Source: Planotetraspora kaengkrachanensis (GTDB lineage: Bacteria > Actinomycetota > Actinomycetes > Streptosporangiales > Streptosporangiaceae). Taken from it: 64,000 nucleotides of DNA. This document shows, piece by piece, positions 8,417 through 16,740 of this stretch. Each line of letters begins with the position of its first letter. Within the stretch, counting starts at the first letter, position 1. The stretch covers positions 1 to 64,000 of the forward strand of contig NZ_BONV01000009.1 in NCBI RefSeq assembly GCF_016862895.1, in the 5' to 3' direction. Made by a program: the position numbers and the translations under genes. A model generated the notes under the pieces. The model had not been told where the DNA came from and did not search any database. It worked only from the letters and a program-made list of their open reading frames with translations.

Positions 8417-10495
8417 ATGACCGGAATTGGTCGTCGTCGCTTCCTCCAGCTCGCGGGCGGCACCGCCGCCTTCTCGCTGCTCCCCCAGACCATCGCCCGT
8501 GCCGCCGCCGTCGCCCCCGCCGTACGAACCGGCACCCTGCAGGACGTCGAGCACATCGTCGTCCTGATGCAGGAGAACCGCTCCTTCGACCACTACTTCG
8601 GCACGCTCCGCGGCGTACGCGGCTTCGGCGACCCGCGCCCGGTCGTGCTGCCCAGCGGCAAGCCGGTCTGGTACCAGTCCAACGGCACGAAGGACGTGCT
8701 GCCGTTCCATCCCACCGCCTCCAACCTGGGCATGCAGTTCCTGCAGGACCTCAACCACGACTGGAACGGCGGCCACAAGGCCTGGAACCAGGGCAGGTAC
8801 GACCAGTGGATCCCCGCGAAGACGGCCACGACCATGGCCTATCTCACGCGGGCCGACATCCCCTTCCACTACGCGCTGGCCGACGCCTTCACGATCTGCG
8901 ACGCCTACCACTGCTCGTTCATCGGGGCCACCGACCCCAACCGCTACTACATGTGGACCGGGCACACCGGCAACGACGGCACCGGCGGAGGCCCGGTGCT
9001 CGGCAACGACGAGGCCGGCTACGGCTGGACGACCTACCCCGAACGGCTCGAGCAGGCCGGGGTCTCCTGGAAGATCTACCAGGACGTCGGCGACGGGCTG
9101 AACGCCGCCGGATCCTGGGGATGGGCCGGCGATCCCTACATCGGCAACTACGGCGACAACTCGCTGCTGTACTTCACCAGGTACCGCAACGCCCAGCCGG
9201 GCAGCCCGCTCTACGACAAGGCCCGGACCGGTACGAACATCAAGGCGGGCGGCGGGCTGTTCGACGTCCTCAAGGCCGACGTCCTCGGCGGCAGGCTCCC
9301 GCAGGTGTCCTGGATCGCCGCGCCCGAGGCCTACACCGAGCACCCGAACTGGCCGGTGAACTACGGCGCCTGGTACATCGCCGGCGTGCTGGCCGCGCTG
9401 ACGGCCGATCCCGACGTGTGGAGCAAGACCGCCCTGTTCATCACCTACGACGAGAACGACGGCTTCTTCGACCACGTCGTGCCGCCGTACGCTCCGGGCT
9501 CCGCCGCCCAGGGCCGGTCGACCGCGGACGTCAGCAAGGAGATCTACACGAATGCGGGCAGTTATGTGGCCGGGCCGTACGGCCTCGGCCAGCGCGTTCC
9601 GATGATCGTCGTGTCGCCGTGGAGCAAGGGCGGCTGGGTCTGCTCCCAGACCTTCGACCACACCTCGATCATCCAGTTCGTCGAGAAGCGGTTCGGCGTG
9701 CACGAGCCGAACATCTCACCCTGGCGGCGCGCCGTCTGCGGCGACCTCACGAGTGCCTTCGACTTCGCGCAGACGGACACCACCCAGACGTCGCTGCCCG
9801 ACACCTCCGGCTACGCTCCCCCGGACCGTAAGCGGCACGCCGACTACGTCCCCACACCGCCCGCCACTCCCGTCCTGCCGAAGCAGGAGGCCGGGCTGCG
9901 CCACACGCGGCCCCTGCCGTACGACCTGAGGGCCGACGGCAGGACCGACGCCGCCGGCGGGACGTTCGCGGTCGACTTCGCCAGCCGGGGCGCGGCGGGC
10001 GCGACGCTCTACGTGACCTCCGCCAACGGACTGGGCGGACCCTGGACGTACACGGTGGAGGCGGGCAAGACCCTGACGGGCTCCTGGACTCCGCCCAAGA
10101 AGAACCAGGGCGCCTACGACCTGTCGGTGTACGGGCCCAACGGCTTCCTGCGCACCTTCACCGGGCGCGTCCCGGCGAAGGGAACCAGCCCGGCGGCCCC
10201 CGAAGTCGCCGTCGACCACGACGCCGCCCTCGGGAACGTCACGCTGACCCTCACCAACCGCGGGGGCGCGTCCTGCCGGGTCACCGTCACCGACGCGTAC
10301 GGCAACGCCTCCCCGGCGACGTACCAGGTGCCGGCCGACGGCACCGTGGTCCACACCGCCGTGTTGAGCGGCAGCTACAGCTGGTACGACCTCAAGGTCA
10401 CCTCCGACGCCGACGCCGCGTTCGTCCGCCGGGTCGCCGGGCACGTGGAGACCGGCAGGCCCGGCATGAGCGACCCCAAGACGAGCACCGTCTGA
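8417..10495 (+). CDS. secreted phosphocholine-specific phospholipase C
   Basis: A 692-residue phospholipase C of the non-haemolytic/phosphocholine-specific (phosphoesterase) family, which releases phosphocholine from phosphatidylcholine outside the cell. A twin-arginine signal (GRRRFLQLAGGTAAFSLL) opens the protein, implying folded export by Tat. The catalytic motif ENRSFDHYFGTLRG is at about residues 53-65. The catalytic domain reaches to about 480 and is followed by two copies of the short C-terminal PLC domain (about 495-590 and 600-690), the usual architecture. AGGAGAGG precedes the ATG. No clear PHO box was found, though such enzymes are commonly phosphate-regulated. Confidence 0.95.
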   Translation: MTGIGRRRFLQLAGGTAAFSLLPQTIARAAAVAPAVRTGTLQDVEHIVVLMQENRSFDHYFGTLRGVRGFGDPRPVVLPSGKPVWYQSNGTKDVLPFHPTASNLGMQFLQDLNHDWNGGHKAWNQGRYDQWIPAKTATTMAYLTRADIPFHYALADAFTICDAYHCSFIGATDPNRYYMWTGHTGNDGTGGGPVLGNDEAGYGWTTYPERLEQAGVSWKIYQDVGDGLNAAGSWGWAGDPYIGNYGDNSLLYFTRYRNAQPGSPLYDKARTGTNIKAGGGLFDVLKADVLGGRLPQVSWIAAPEAYTEHPNWPVNYGAWYIAGVLAALTADPDVWSKTALFITYDENDGFFDHVVPPYAPGSAAQGRSTADVSKEIYTNAGSYVAGPYGLGQRVPMIVVSPWSKGGWVCSQTFDHTSIIQFVEKRFGVHEPNISPWRRAVCGDLTSAFDFAQTDTTQTSLPDTSGYAPPDRKRHADYVPTPPATPVLPKQEAGLRHTRPLPYDLRADGRTDAAGGTFAVDFASRGAAGATLYVTSANGLGGPWTYTVEAGKTLTGSWTPPKKNQGAYDLSVYGPNGFLRTFTGRVPAKGTSPAAPEVAVDHDAALGNVTLTLTNRGGASCRVTVTDAYGNASPATYQVPADGTVVHTAVLSGSYSWYDLKVTSDADAAFVRRVAGHVETGRPGMSDPKTSTV

Positions 10496-10510
10496 TCGTT
10501 GCCTTCCTGG

Positions 10511-10543
10511 CGGATGCCCACGGGTGACACCCGCGGGCATCCG
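10511..10543. terminator. stem-loop between plcC-like and EF-hand genes
   Basis: CGGATGCCC at 10511-10519 pairs with GGGCATCCG at 10535-10543, and an inner CGGGT/ACCCG stem caps it. It lies 16 bases after the phospholipase stop, between convergent genes. Confidence 0.7.
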
Positions 10544-10593
10544 TCACCGGATGCCGGGCCGGCGGGCGCAGGCCGCCCGCCGTTCGGCGGCCG

Positions 10594-10800
10594 TCAGGCG
10601 TTCCACGCCTCCGTGAACTCCGCCAGGTTGATGCGCCCGTCCTGGTCGTCGTCGGTGTGCGCGAAGATCGACTCGAGGTCGTCGCCGCTGACCTCCTCGC
10701 GACGGGCGTTCATCGCGAGCTTGAACTCCTCCGCGGTGATGTATCCGTCGTCGTCGCCGTCGAATTCCTCGAACGTCCGTGTGGCCTCGTCGTCGGCCAT
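10594..10800 (-). CDS. small two-EF-hand calcium-binding protein
   Basis: A 68-residue acidic protein made of two EF-hands and little else. Loop 1 (residues 14-25) has D14, D16, D18, G19, I21 and E25; loop 2 (50-61) has D50, D52, D54, G55, I57 and E61, so every ligand position is canonical and both should bind Ca2+. There is no signal peptide. AGGAGG precedes the ATG. Similar CabB/calerythrin-like small proteins in actinomycetes are thought to be calcium buffers or sensors; a partner cannot be deduced here. It is followed upstream by an APC permease on the same strand, 124 bases away, probably transcribed separately. Confidence 0.93.
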   Translation of the reverse strand: MADDEATRTFEEFDGDDDGYITAEEFKLAMNARREEVSGDDLESIFAHTDDDQDGRINLAEFTEAWNA

Positions 10801-10924
10801 ATTTCACCCCTCCTGATGACGTCGTTGATCTCAGGACAGCATGAAAGCAGACATGTACGACTCTTGTGGGACAACACCTGAGTTGAAGGGGAATCGGCGG
10901 GTCTTCGTGACACGACTGTCCTGA

Positions 10925-12196
10925 TCACGCCCGGCGCTTGGCGACCGCTCGGCGCACGCCGTACGCCGCGGCGCCCACGGCCAGGACAGCGGCCCCGGCC
11001 ACCACCGAGGAGAGCGGCAGGGCGAAGGCCAGCACGAGGCAGCCCACGCCACCGAGCACGGGCACGATCCGGGGCGGCCGGCCCTCCGCCGGGGCGAGGG
11101 TCCACGCGGCGGCGTTGGCGACGGCGTAGTAGACCAGCACACCGAACGAGGAGAAGCCGATCGCGCCGCGCAGGTCCACCGTCGCCGCCAGCACGGCGAC
11201 GACGCCGCCGACGGCGAGTCCGGCGCGGTGCGGCACCTTGAACCGCGGATGGACGGCGGCCAGGGCTCCCGGCAGGTGACGGTCGCGAGCCATGGCCAGC
11301 GTCGTGCGCGAGACGCCGAGGATGAGCGCCAGCAGTGACCCGAGCGCCGCCACCGCCGCGCCGAAACGCACCACCGGCCCCAGGCCGGGCAGCCCGGCGG
11401 CGTCGACCGCGTCGGCGAGCGGCGCGGCCGCCCCGCTCAGCCCGGCCTCGCCGAGCACGGCCAGCGCCGCGACCGCGACCGCCGCGTAGACGGCCAGCGT
11501 GACGCCCAGGGCGAGCGGAACGGCCAGCGGAATGGTGCGGGCCGGGTCGCGGACCTCCTCACCGAGTGTGGCGATGCGGGCGTATCCGGCGAAGGCGAAG
11601 AACAGCAGGCCCGCCGCCTGCAGCACGCCGCCGACCCCGGCGTCCGAGCCGACCGCCAGGCGCGCGGTGTCCGCCTCGCCGGATGTGAGACAGGCGGCCA
11701 CCACCGCGACGAGGACGGCCAGCACCACGGCGACGATCACCCGGGTCAGCCAGGCGGACTTCTGCACCCCGGCGTAGTCGACCGCGGTCAGCGCCACCAC
11801 CGCCGCGACCGCGACCGCGTGGGCCTGGCCCGGCCACACGTACGAACCGACGGTGAGCGCCATGGCGGCGCAGGATGCGGTCTTCCCCACCACGAAGGCC
11901 CACCCGGCGAGGTAGCCCCAGAAGTCGCCGAGCCGTTCGCGTCCGTAGACGTACGTGCCGCCTGACGCGGGATGGCGGGCGGCCAGCCGGGCGGAGGAGG
12001 TCGCGTTGCAGTAGGCGACCACGGCAGCGAGCGCGAGGCCGAGCAGCAGCCCGGAGCCGGCCACGTGCGCCGCCGGCCCGAGTGCGGCGAAGATCCCGGC
12101 GCCGATCATCGCGCCCAGGCCGATCACCACGGCGTCGGTCAGGCCCAGGCGACGTTCCAGCCGCGGCTGCCCGGCTCCGGTCGGGGTCCCGGCCAT
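10925..12196 (-). CDS. APC family amino acid permease
   Basis: A 423-residue polytopic membrane protein with about 12 hydrophobic segments and the APC superfamily opening LGLTDAVVIGLGAMIGAGIFAALG, whose unwound Gly-rich helix 1 binds the substrate backbone. Predicted to import amino acids or polyamines by H+ symport or exchange. The frame continues to 12379, but GGAGGG about eight bases before the ATG at 12196 and the family N-terminus fix the start there. Substrate cannot be deduced from sequence alone; neighbours give no hint. Confidence 0.92.
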   Translation of the reverse strand: MAGTPTGAGQPRLERRLGLTDAVVIGLGAMIGAGIFAALGPAAHVAGSGLLLGLALAAVVAYCNATSSARLAARHPASGGTYVYGRERLGDFWGYLAGWAFVVGKTASCAAMALTVGSYVWPGQAHAVAVAAVVALTAVDYAGVQKSAWLTRVIVAVVLAVLVAVVAACLTSGEADTARLAVGSDAGVGGVLQAAGLLFFAFAGYARIATLGEEVRDPARTIPLAVPLALGVTLAVYAAVAVAALAVLGEAGLSGAAAPLADAVDAAGLPGLGPVVRFGAAVAALGSLLALILGVSRTTLAMARDRHLPGALAAVHPRFKVPHRAGLAVGGVVAVLAATVDLRGAIGFSSFGVLVYYAVANAAAWTLAPAEGRPPRIVPVLGGVGCLVLAFALPLSSVVAGAAVLAVGAAAYGVRRAVAKRRA

Positions 12197-12429
12197 GTGG
12201 CAGGCCCTCCGTTCGTACGAGGTCTTCGACAGTCGGCGACGATACCCAGACCACCGACCACGGGAACCGGTCACCCCCGCCCGTGGGAGGACACGCACGG
12301 GGGCGAGAATCAGCGCAGGCGTCCGCCGGCCCGGTCGCGACGGCAGCGCCGCCGCGGACACGGCCGCGGCGGACGCCACGGACGAAGACAGACCGCGCGC
12401 GGTCGCGACGGTCAGAAAGGGGCCACCCC

Positions 12430-13110
12430 ATGCCTCAGGAGAGCCCGGCGGAGCCGGGCGGCGTCAGGCGCCTGTTGCGTTCGCTGCCGGTCTTCGCCTT
12501 CGACCTGCCGGATTTCCGTCCCGGGACCGCGCCGGATGAACCCGTCTCGCTGTTCGTCGAGTGGCTGATGTCGGCGATAGAGGGCGGGGTCTTCGAGCCG
12601 CACGCGATGACGCTGTCCACGGCCGACGAGGGCGGACGGCCGTCGGCGCGCGTGCTGATCTGCAAGGACGTCGACGACGAAGGGAACTGGTACTTCGCGT
12701 CCAGCGCGGCCGGGAGGAAGGGGCACGAACTGGAGGCCAACCCGCATGCGGCGCTGACCTTCTACTGGCCGCAGCAGGGCCGCCAGATCCGCGTCCGAGG
12801 ACCCGTCACCACGGCCGGCGCCGAACGAAGCGCGGCCGACTTCCTGGCGCGCTCCCCCGGCGCACGGGCCGAAGCGCTCAGCAGCCGCCAGTCGCAGGTC
12901 CTCGACGACCCCGCCGAGGCGGAGGCCGCGCTGAGGACGGCTCTGGACAGGATCAACGCCGAACCTGACCTGGTCGCCGCCGACTGGACGCTCTACGCCC
13001 TGGCCGCGTCGGAGGTGGAGTTCTGGCAGGCCGACGCACAACGCCGTCACACCCGCCTGCGATATGAGCGAACCGGCGGAGACTGGATTCGTCACCTGCT
13101 CTGGCCGTAG
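12430..13110 (+). CDS. pyridoxamine 5'-phosphate oxidase family flavoprotein (PdxH-like)
   Basis: A 226-residue split-barrel FMN protein. PNPOx signatures are present: AMTLSTADEGGRPSARVLICKDVD, WYFASSAAGRKGHELEANPHAALTFYW, IRVRGPV, and the C-terminal dimerisation segment VEFWQADAQRRHTRLRYE ending in HLLWP. True PdxH oxidises PNP/PMP to PLP; this copy fits in length and motifs, but many actinomycetes carry PdxH paralogues of other roles (phenazine or unknown), so vitamin B6 synthesis is likely rather than certain. The frame extends far upstream, but those residues are Arg-rich and the start follows AAAGGGG at 12430. Confidence 0.85.
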   Translation: MPQESPAEPGGVRRLLRSLPVFAFDLPDFRPGTAPDEPVSLFVEWLMSAIEGGVFEPHAMTLSTADEGGRPSARVLICKDVDDEGNWYFASSAAGRKGHELEANPHAALTFYWPQQGRQIRVRGPVTTAGAERSAADFLARSPGARAEALSSRQSQVLDDPAEAEAALRTALDRINAEPDLVAADWTLYALAASEVEFWQADAQRRHTRLRYERTGGDWIRHLLWP

Positions 13111-13150
13111 GCACCCGGCATCAGGGACGACGCTCTCGCGGGGCGGGGAG

Positions 13151-13176
13151 GGAAAGAGGAGGATCCACTCCTTTCC
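13151..13176 (+). terminator. candidate hairpin downstream of pdxH-like gene
   Basis: GGAAAG-AGGAG pairs imperfectly with CTCCTTTCC around GATCCA, 40 bases after the stop and upstream of the helR operator. Possible terminator insulating helR. Confidence 0.4.
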
Positions 13177-13199
13177 ACTCCCAACGTATAGCGCGCCCG

Positions 13200-13219
13200 G
13201 GGGCTTGCGGCAAGACCCC
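13200..13219 (+). promoter_or_regulatory. rifamycin-associated element (RAE)
   Basis: GGGGCTTGCGGCAAGACCCC, an inverted repeat 59 bases before the helR start codon. It matches the rifamycin-associated element (as I recall it, GGGGCTTGCRGCAAGGCCC) that precedes rifamycin resistance genes such as rph, rox, arr and helR, with one mismatch in the right arm. RAE is linked to induction by rifamycins in actinomycetes. Confidence 0.85.
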
Positions 13220-13277
13220 GGTCGTGCCGCACAATCGTCGGCCGAGGTCACAACCTGCGGAAACCGGGGGATGCGAA

Positions 13278-15485
13278 ATGGGTGTGTTGTCGTCGACGCA
13301 TGGGTCGGGCGGGGACGGTCAGACCGGAGCCGATGGCGTGGGCCCTCTGTTCACCAGCGCTTTCGACCTTCCCGACCGCCTGTCGGCCAAGGCCGACCCG
13401 AAGCTGATCGCAGGCGACGAGCGGCACTTCGCGGCCATCGCCGAGAGCCTCGAGCGGTCGATCGCCGAGCTGTCCGACCGCCTCGACGCCGAGCGCAGGG
13501 CGCCGGGCGGCCAGGGCCGGCAGGCGTTGGACCGGGATCTGGAGGTCCACCGGCTGACCGCCCGCCTGCGCGCGCTGCGCCGTTTCGGGCTGGACCTGTG
13601 CCTCGGGCACATGGTCGGCGCGGACGACCCGGAGCCCCTGTACATCGGAAGGCTCGGCCTCACGGACAGCGCGGGCCGCCGGCCGCTGCTCGACTGGCGC
13701 TCCCCCGCGGCCGAGCCGTTCTTCGGGGCCACCCACGCCAACCCGATGGGACTGGCGAGCCGCCGCAGGTATCGCTGGACCCGCGGCCGGATCAGCGACT
13801 ACTGGGACGAGGTGTTCACCTCGGACGGGTTCGAAGGGCACGCCGCGCTCGACGACCAGTCGGCGTTCATCGCCAGCCTGGGCGGCGACCGGTCGCCCCG
13901 GATGCGAGACGTGCTGGGCACCATCCAGGCCGACCAGGACGCCATCATCCGCGCGGGATCCCGCGGCGCTCTCGTCGTCGACGGCGGGCCGGGGACGGGG
14001 AAGACCGTCGTCGCTCTGCACCGCGCCGCCTATCTCCTCTACTCCGACCCCCGCCTCGGTCACCACAGGGGCGGCGTGCTGTTCGTCGGCCCGCACCAGC
14101 CCTACCTGGCCTACGTCGCCGACGTCCTCCCCAGCCTCGGAGAGGAGGGCGTGCAGACCTGCACCCTGCGGGACCTCGTCGCCGAGGGGGCAGCGGCGGC
14201 GGTCGAGACCGACCCGGACGTGGCGCGCCTCAAGTCGGCCGCGGACATGGTGAAGGCGATCGAGCCTGCCGTCAGGTTCTACGAGAACCCGCCCGCCAAG
14301 GGGATGACGGTCACGACCCACTGGTCCGACGTCTGGCTGAGCCCCGAGGACTGGGCCGAGGCGTTCGAGGCGCCGGAACCCGGCACTCCGCACAACGAGG
14401 CGCGCGACCAGATCTGGGAGGAACTGCTCACGATCCTGGCGGACAGGCACGACGCAGACGTCTCGGCCGAACTGCTGCGCAGGTCGCTGCTCCAGGACAG
14501 GGAGCTCCTCACGACCTTCAACCGCGCGTGGCCGCTGATAGAGGCGGCCGACCTCGTCGGGGACCTGTGGTCGGTGCCCGCCTACCTGCGGCTGTGCGCC
14601 CCCTGGCTCAGTCCCGACGAGGTCCGGAGGCTGCAGCGCGCGGACGCCCAGGCCTGGACGGTGTCCGACCTGCCGCTCCTGGACGCGGCACGGCAGCGGC
14701 TCGGCGATCCTGAGGCGTCACGGCGCACGCGCAGGCGGGAGGCCGCTCTCGCCGCCCAGCGCGAGCGCATGGCCCAGGTCGTCGACGACCTGATCGAGGC
14801 CGATGACGACGGCGAAGGCCTCGTGACGCAGCTGCGCCGGGAGGACCTCCAGCGGAACCTGGTCGACGAGTCCGAACTGCCCACCCTGGACCCGGACCTG
14901 CTCGCCGGCCCGTTCGCGCACGTCGTCGTGGACGAGGCGCAGGAACTCACCGACGCGCAGTGGCAGATGTTGCTGGCCCGCTGCCCGTCCAGGAGCTTCA
15001 CCGTCGTCGGGGACCGCGCCCAGGCCAGGCACGGGTTCACGGAGTCGTGGCAGGAGCGGCTCGAGCGGGTCGGGCTCGACCGGATCGACCTGGCCACCCT
15101 GAGCGTCAACTACCGGACGCCGAAGGAAATCATGGCGGAGGCCGAGCCGGTCATCCGGGCCGTGCTCCCGGACGCCAACGTGCCGACCTCCATCCGCGGC
15201 GGCGGCCTCCCCGTCGTCCACGGATCCGCTTCGGATCTGGGCTCGATCCTCGGCGCCTGGCAGGCCGCGCATGCCGAGGGGATCGCCTGCGTGATCGGCG
15301 ATCCCGCGTTCCAGACGACGTCCCGCGTCCGGTCGCTGACCCCGGAGCTGGCGAAGGGGCTCGAGTTCGACCTGGTCGTCCTCATCGATCCGCAGGCGTT
15401 CGGCGAGGGAGTCGAGGGAGCGGTCGACCGCTACGTCGCCATGACCCGGGCGACCCGGCAGCTCGTCGTCCTCACGACCTCGTGA
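13278..15485 (+). CDS. helR: HelR: RNA polymerase-associated helicase-like ATPase, rifamycin protection
   Basis: A 735-residue SF1 (UvrD/HelD-like) ATPase. HelR proteins dissociate stalled RNA polymerase, displace bound rifamycin and so confer tolerance. Visible motifs are the Walker A GGPGTGKT near residue 236, Walker B VVDEAQELTDAQW near 550, motif SFTVVGDRAQARHG, and the C-terminal helicase motif TPELAKGLEFDLVV with AMTRATRQLVVL. An N-terminal coiled region (about 30-110, with repeated Leu/Arg/Glu) matches the HelD arm that enters the RNAP channel. The frame opens at 13224, but ATG 13278 gives the family-like start. The RAE at 13200 strongly supports HelR over a generic HelD or DNA helicase. 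Confidence 0.92.
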   Translation: MGVLSSTHGSGGDGQTGADGVGPLFTSAFDLPDRLSAKADPKLIAGDERHFAAIAESLERSIAELSDRLDAERRAPGGQGRQALDRDLEVHRLTARLRALRRFGLDLCLGHMVGADDPEPLYIGRLGLTDSAGRRPLLDWRSPAAEPFFGATHANPMGLASRRRYRWTRGRISDYWDEVFTSDGFEGHAALDDQSAFIASLGGDRSPRMRDVLGTIQADQDAIIRAGSRGALVVDGGPGTGKTVVALHRAAYLLYSDPRLGHHRGGVLFVGPHQPYLAYVADVLPSLGEEGVQTCTLRDLVAEGAAAAVETDPDVARLKSAADMVKAIEPAVRFYENPPAKGMTVTTHWSDVWLSPEDWAEAFEAPEPGTPHNEARDQIWEELLTILADRHDADVSAELLRRSLLQDRELLTTFNRAWPLIEAADLVGDLWSVPAYLRLCAPWLSPDEVRRLQRADAQAWTVSDLPLLDAARQRLGDPEASRRTRRREAALAAQRERMAQVVDDLIEADDDGEGLVTQLRREDLQRNLVDESELPTLDPDLLAGPFAHVVVDEAQELTDAQWQMLLARCPSRSFTVVGDRAQARHGFTESWQERLERVGLDRIDLATLSVNYRTPKEIMAEAEPVIRAVLPDANVPTSIRGGGLPVVHGSASDLGSILGAWQAAHAEGIACVIGDPAFQTTSRVRSLTPELAKGLEFDLVVLIDPQAFGEGVEGAVDRYVAMTRATRQLVVLTTS

Positions 15486-15508
15486 CGCCGGCCGGACGGC
15501 GGGCCGGC

Positions 15509-16147
15509 TCAGTGGCCGCGCGCGATCCACTCCTCCAGGTGGGGAGCCTCGGCGGCGATGGTGGTCGACTCGCCGTGACCGGTGCGCACGCGCGTGTGCG
15601 GCGGAAGGGCCAGGAGGCGGTCACGGATCGAGTCGATGATCGTGGGGAAGTCGGAGAACGACCTGCCGGTGGCGCCCGGTCCCCCGTGGAACAGGGTGTC
15701 TCCGGTGAACACGGTGCCGTGCTCGTCGAGGTCGGGCGCGTGCAGGCAGACGGCGCCGGGAGCGTGGCCGGGGGTGTGCAGCACGGTGAGGCCGACGCCC
15801 GCCACCGACAGCACCTGCCCGTCGGCCAGGTCGGCGTCGGGCAGCCGGTCCGCGTGGGTCTGCTTCCACAACGGCAGGTCGCCCGGGTGCAGGAGGATGG
15901 GGGCGCCCGTGCGGGCGGCCAGCGCCGGAGCGGCGTCGATGTGGTCGTTGTGCGCGTGCGTGCACACGATCGCGCGGAGGGTCCGCCCGCCGAGCGCCTC
16001 GGCGATGGCGTCCGCGTCGTGTGCGGCGTCGATCACGATCGCCTCGGTGTCGTCTCCGACGATCCAGACGTTGTTCTCGACGTCCCAGACGCCTCCGTCG
16101 AGCGAAAAGACGCCCGCGGTGACCAGGTGCTCGATACGGGCCGCCAT
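15509..16147 (-). CDS. MBL-fold hydrolase, glyoxalase II-like
   Basis: A 212-residue metallo-beta-lactamase fold protein. The binuclear metal motif THAHNDH is at residues 63-69 (H64, H66, D68, H69), followed by HTPGH (H128), FTGDTLF (D150) and a C-terminal TGHGEST, the full glyoxalase II set. It closely resembles the MBL protein that often neighbours mycothiol-dependent formaldehyde dehydrogenase in actinobacteria, so a thioester of mycothiol is a plausible substrate (inference; no such dehydrogenase is in the window). AGGAGA precedes the ATG at 16147. It converges on helR with a 23-base gap. Confidence 0.9.
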   Translation of the reverse strand: MAARIEHLVTAGVFSLDGGVWDVENNVWIVGDDTEAIVIDAAHDADAIAEALGGRTLRAIVCTHAHNDHIDAAPALAARTGAPILLHPGDLPLWKQTHADRLPDADLADGQVLSVAGVGLTVLHTPGHAPGAVCLHAPDLDEHGTVFTGDTLFHGGPGATGRSFSDFPTIIDSIRDRLLALPPHTRVRTGHGESTTIAAEAPHLEEWIARGH

Positions 16148-16236
16148 CGCTGTTCTCCTCGTGCTGCGGGTGCGCTGCGTACGGCTCCTGATCATATGAG
16201 CCCGGGCCCCGGCGCCGGGCCGGCGGCTCCCCCGGC

Positions 16237-16656
16237 TCAGGCCGTGACGACGGCGTCGAGGTAGACCCAGGCGCCCTCGTGCCGGGTGAACCTGCTCTGC
16301 TCGCGCTGCTCACCGGGCTGCCCGCGATGGGTGTAGGCGGCGCGGAAGGTGACGGTGCCCGTGGTGTGGAAGGGGCTTCCCCCGGAGACCTCCTCGATCT
16401 CGAGCCCGGTCCACCGAAGGCCCCGCTCGAAGTCGACGCGCGCCGGCCTGGTGCTGGGATGCCACGTGCGCAGCAGGTAGGCCTCGTCCTCGACCGCGAA
16501 GGCGGCGTAGCGCGAGCGCATGAGCGCCTCCGCCGACGGCGCGGCCTGACCGGCGTGGAACCGGCCACAACACTCGTCGTAGGCGGCGGGCAGGCCGCAG
16601 GGACAGGGCGCGGCGGCGCGGGCGGGCCGGCGACCGGGACGCGATGTGCCGTTCAC
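16237..16656 (-). CDS. YchJ/UPF0225 family protein with SEC-C-like Zn motif
   Basis: A 139-residue protein starting with an Arg/Pro-rich tail and a CPCG...CC zinc motif (PCPCGLPAAYDECCGRFH), followed by the YchJ core: AEALMRSRYAAFAVEDEAYLLRTWH and the NTF2-like C-terminal sheet ending HEGAWVYLDAVV. Function of the family is unknown. The length and motifs are typical. It lies just after the MBL gene on the same strand (89 bases apart) and could be cotranscribed with it. Confidence 0.9.
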   Translation of the reverse strand: MNGTSRPGRRPARAAAPCPCGLPAAYDECCGRFHAGQAAPSAEALMRSRYAAFAVEDEAYLLRTWHPSTRPARVDFERGLRWTGLEIEEVSGGSPFHTTGTVTFRAAYTHRGQPGEQREQSRFTRHEGAWVYLDAVVTA

Positions 16657-16740
16657 CCCGCGAGGTTATCCGGTTCACGGGCACGCGGGGCGGGCCGTCC
16701 TCACGATCATCACCCCGGGAGGGAGCCGTGAACCGGAGTG

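Noticed and set aside
11875-12429. Upstream extension of the PNPOx-like frame by about 185 residues
   Set aside because: The residues are Arg/Pro-rich, unlike any domain, and overlap the start region of the APC permease on the other strand; the family start and ribosome binding site are at 12430.
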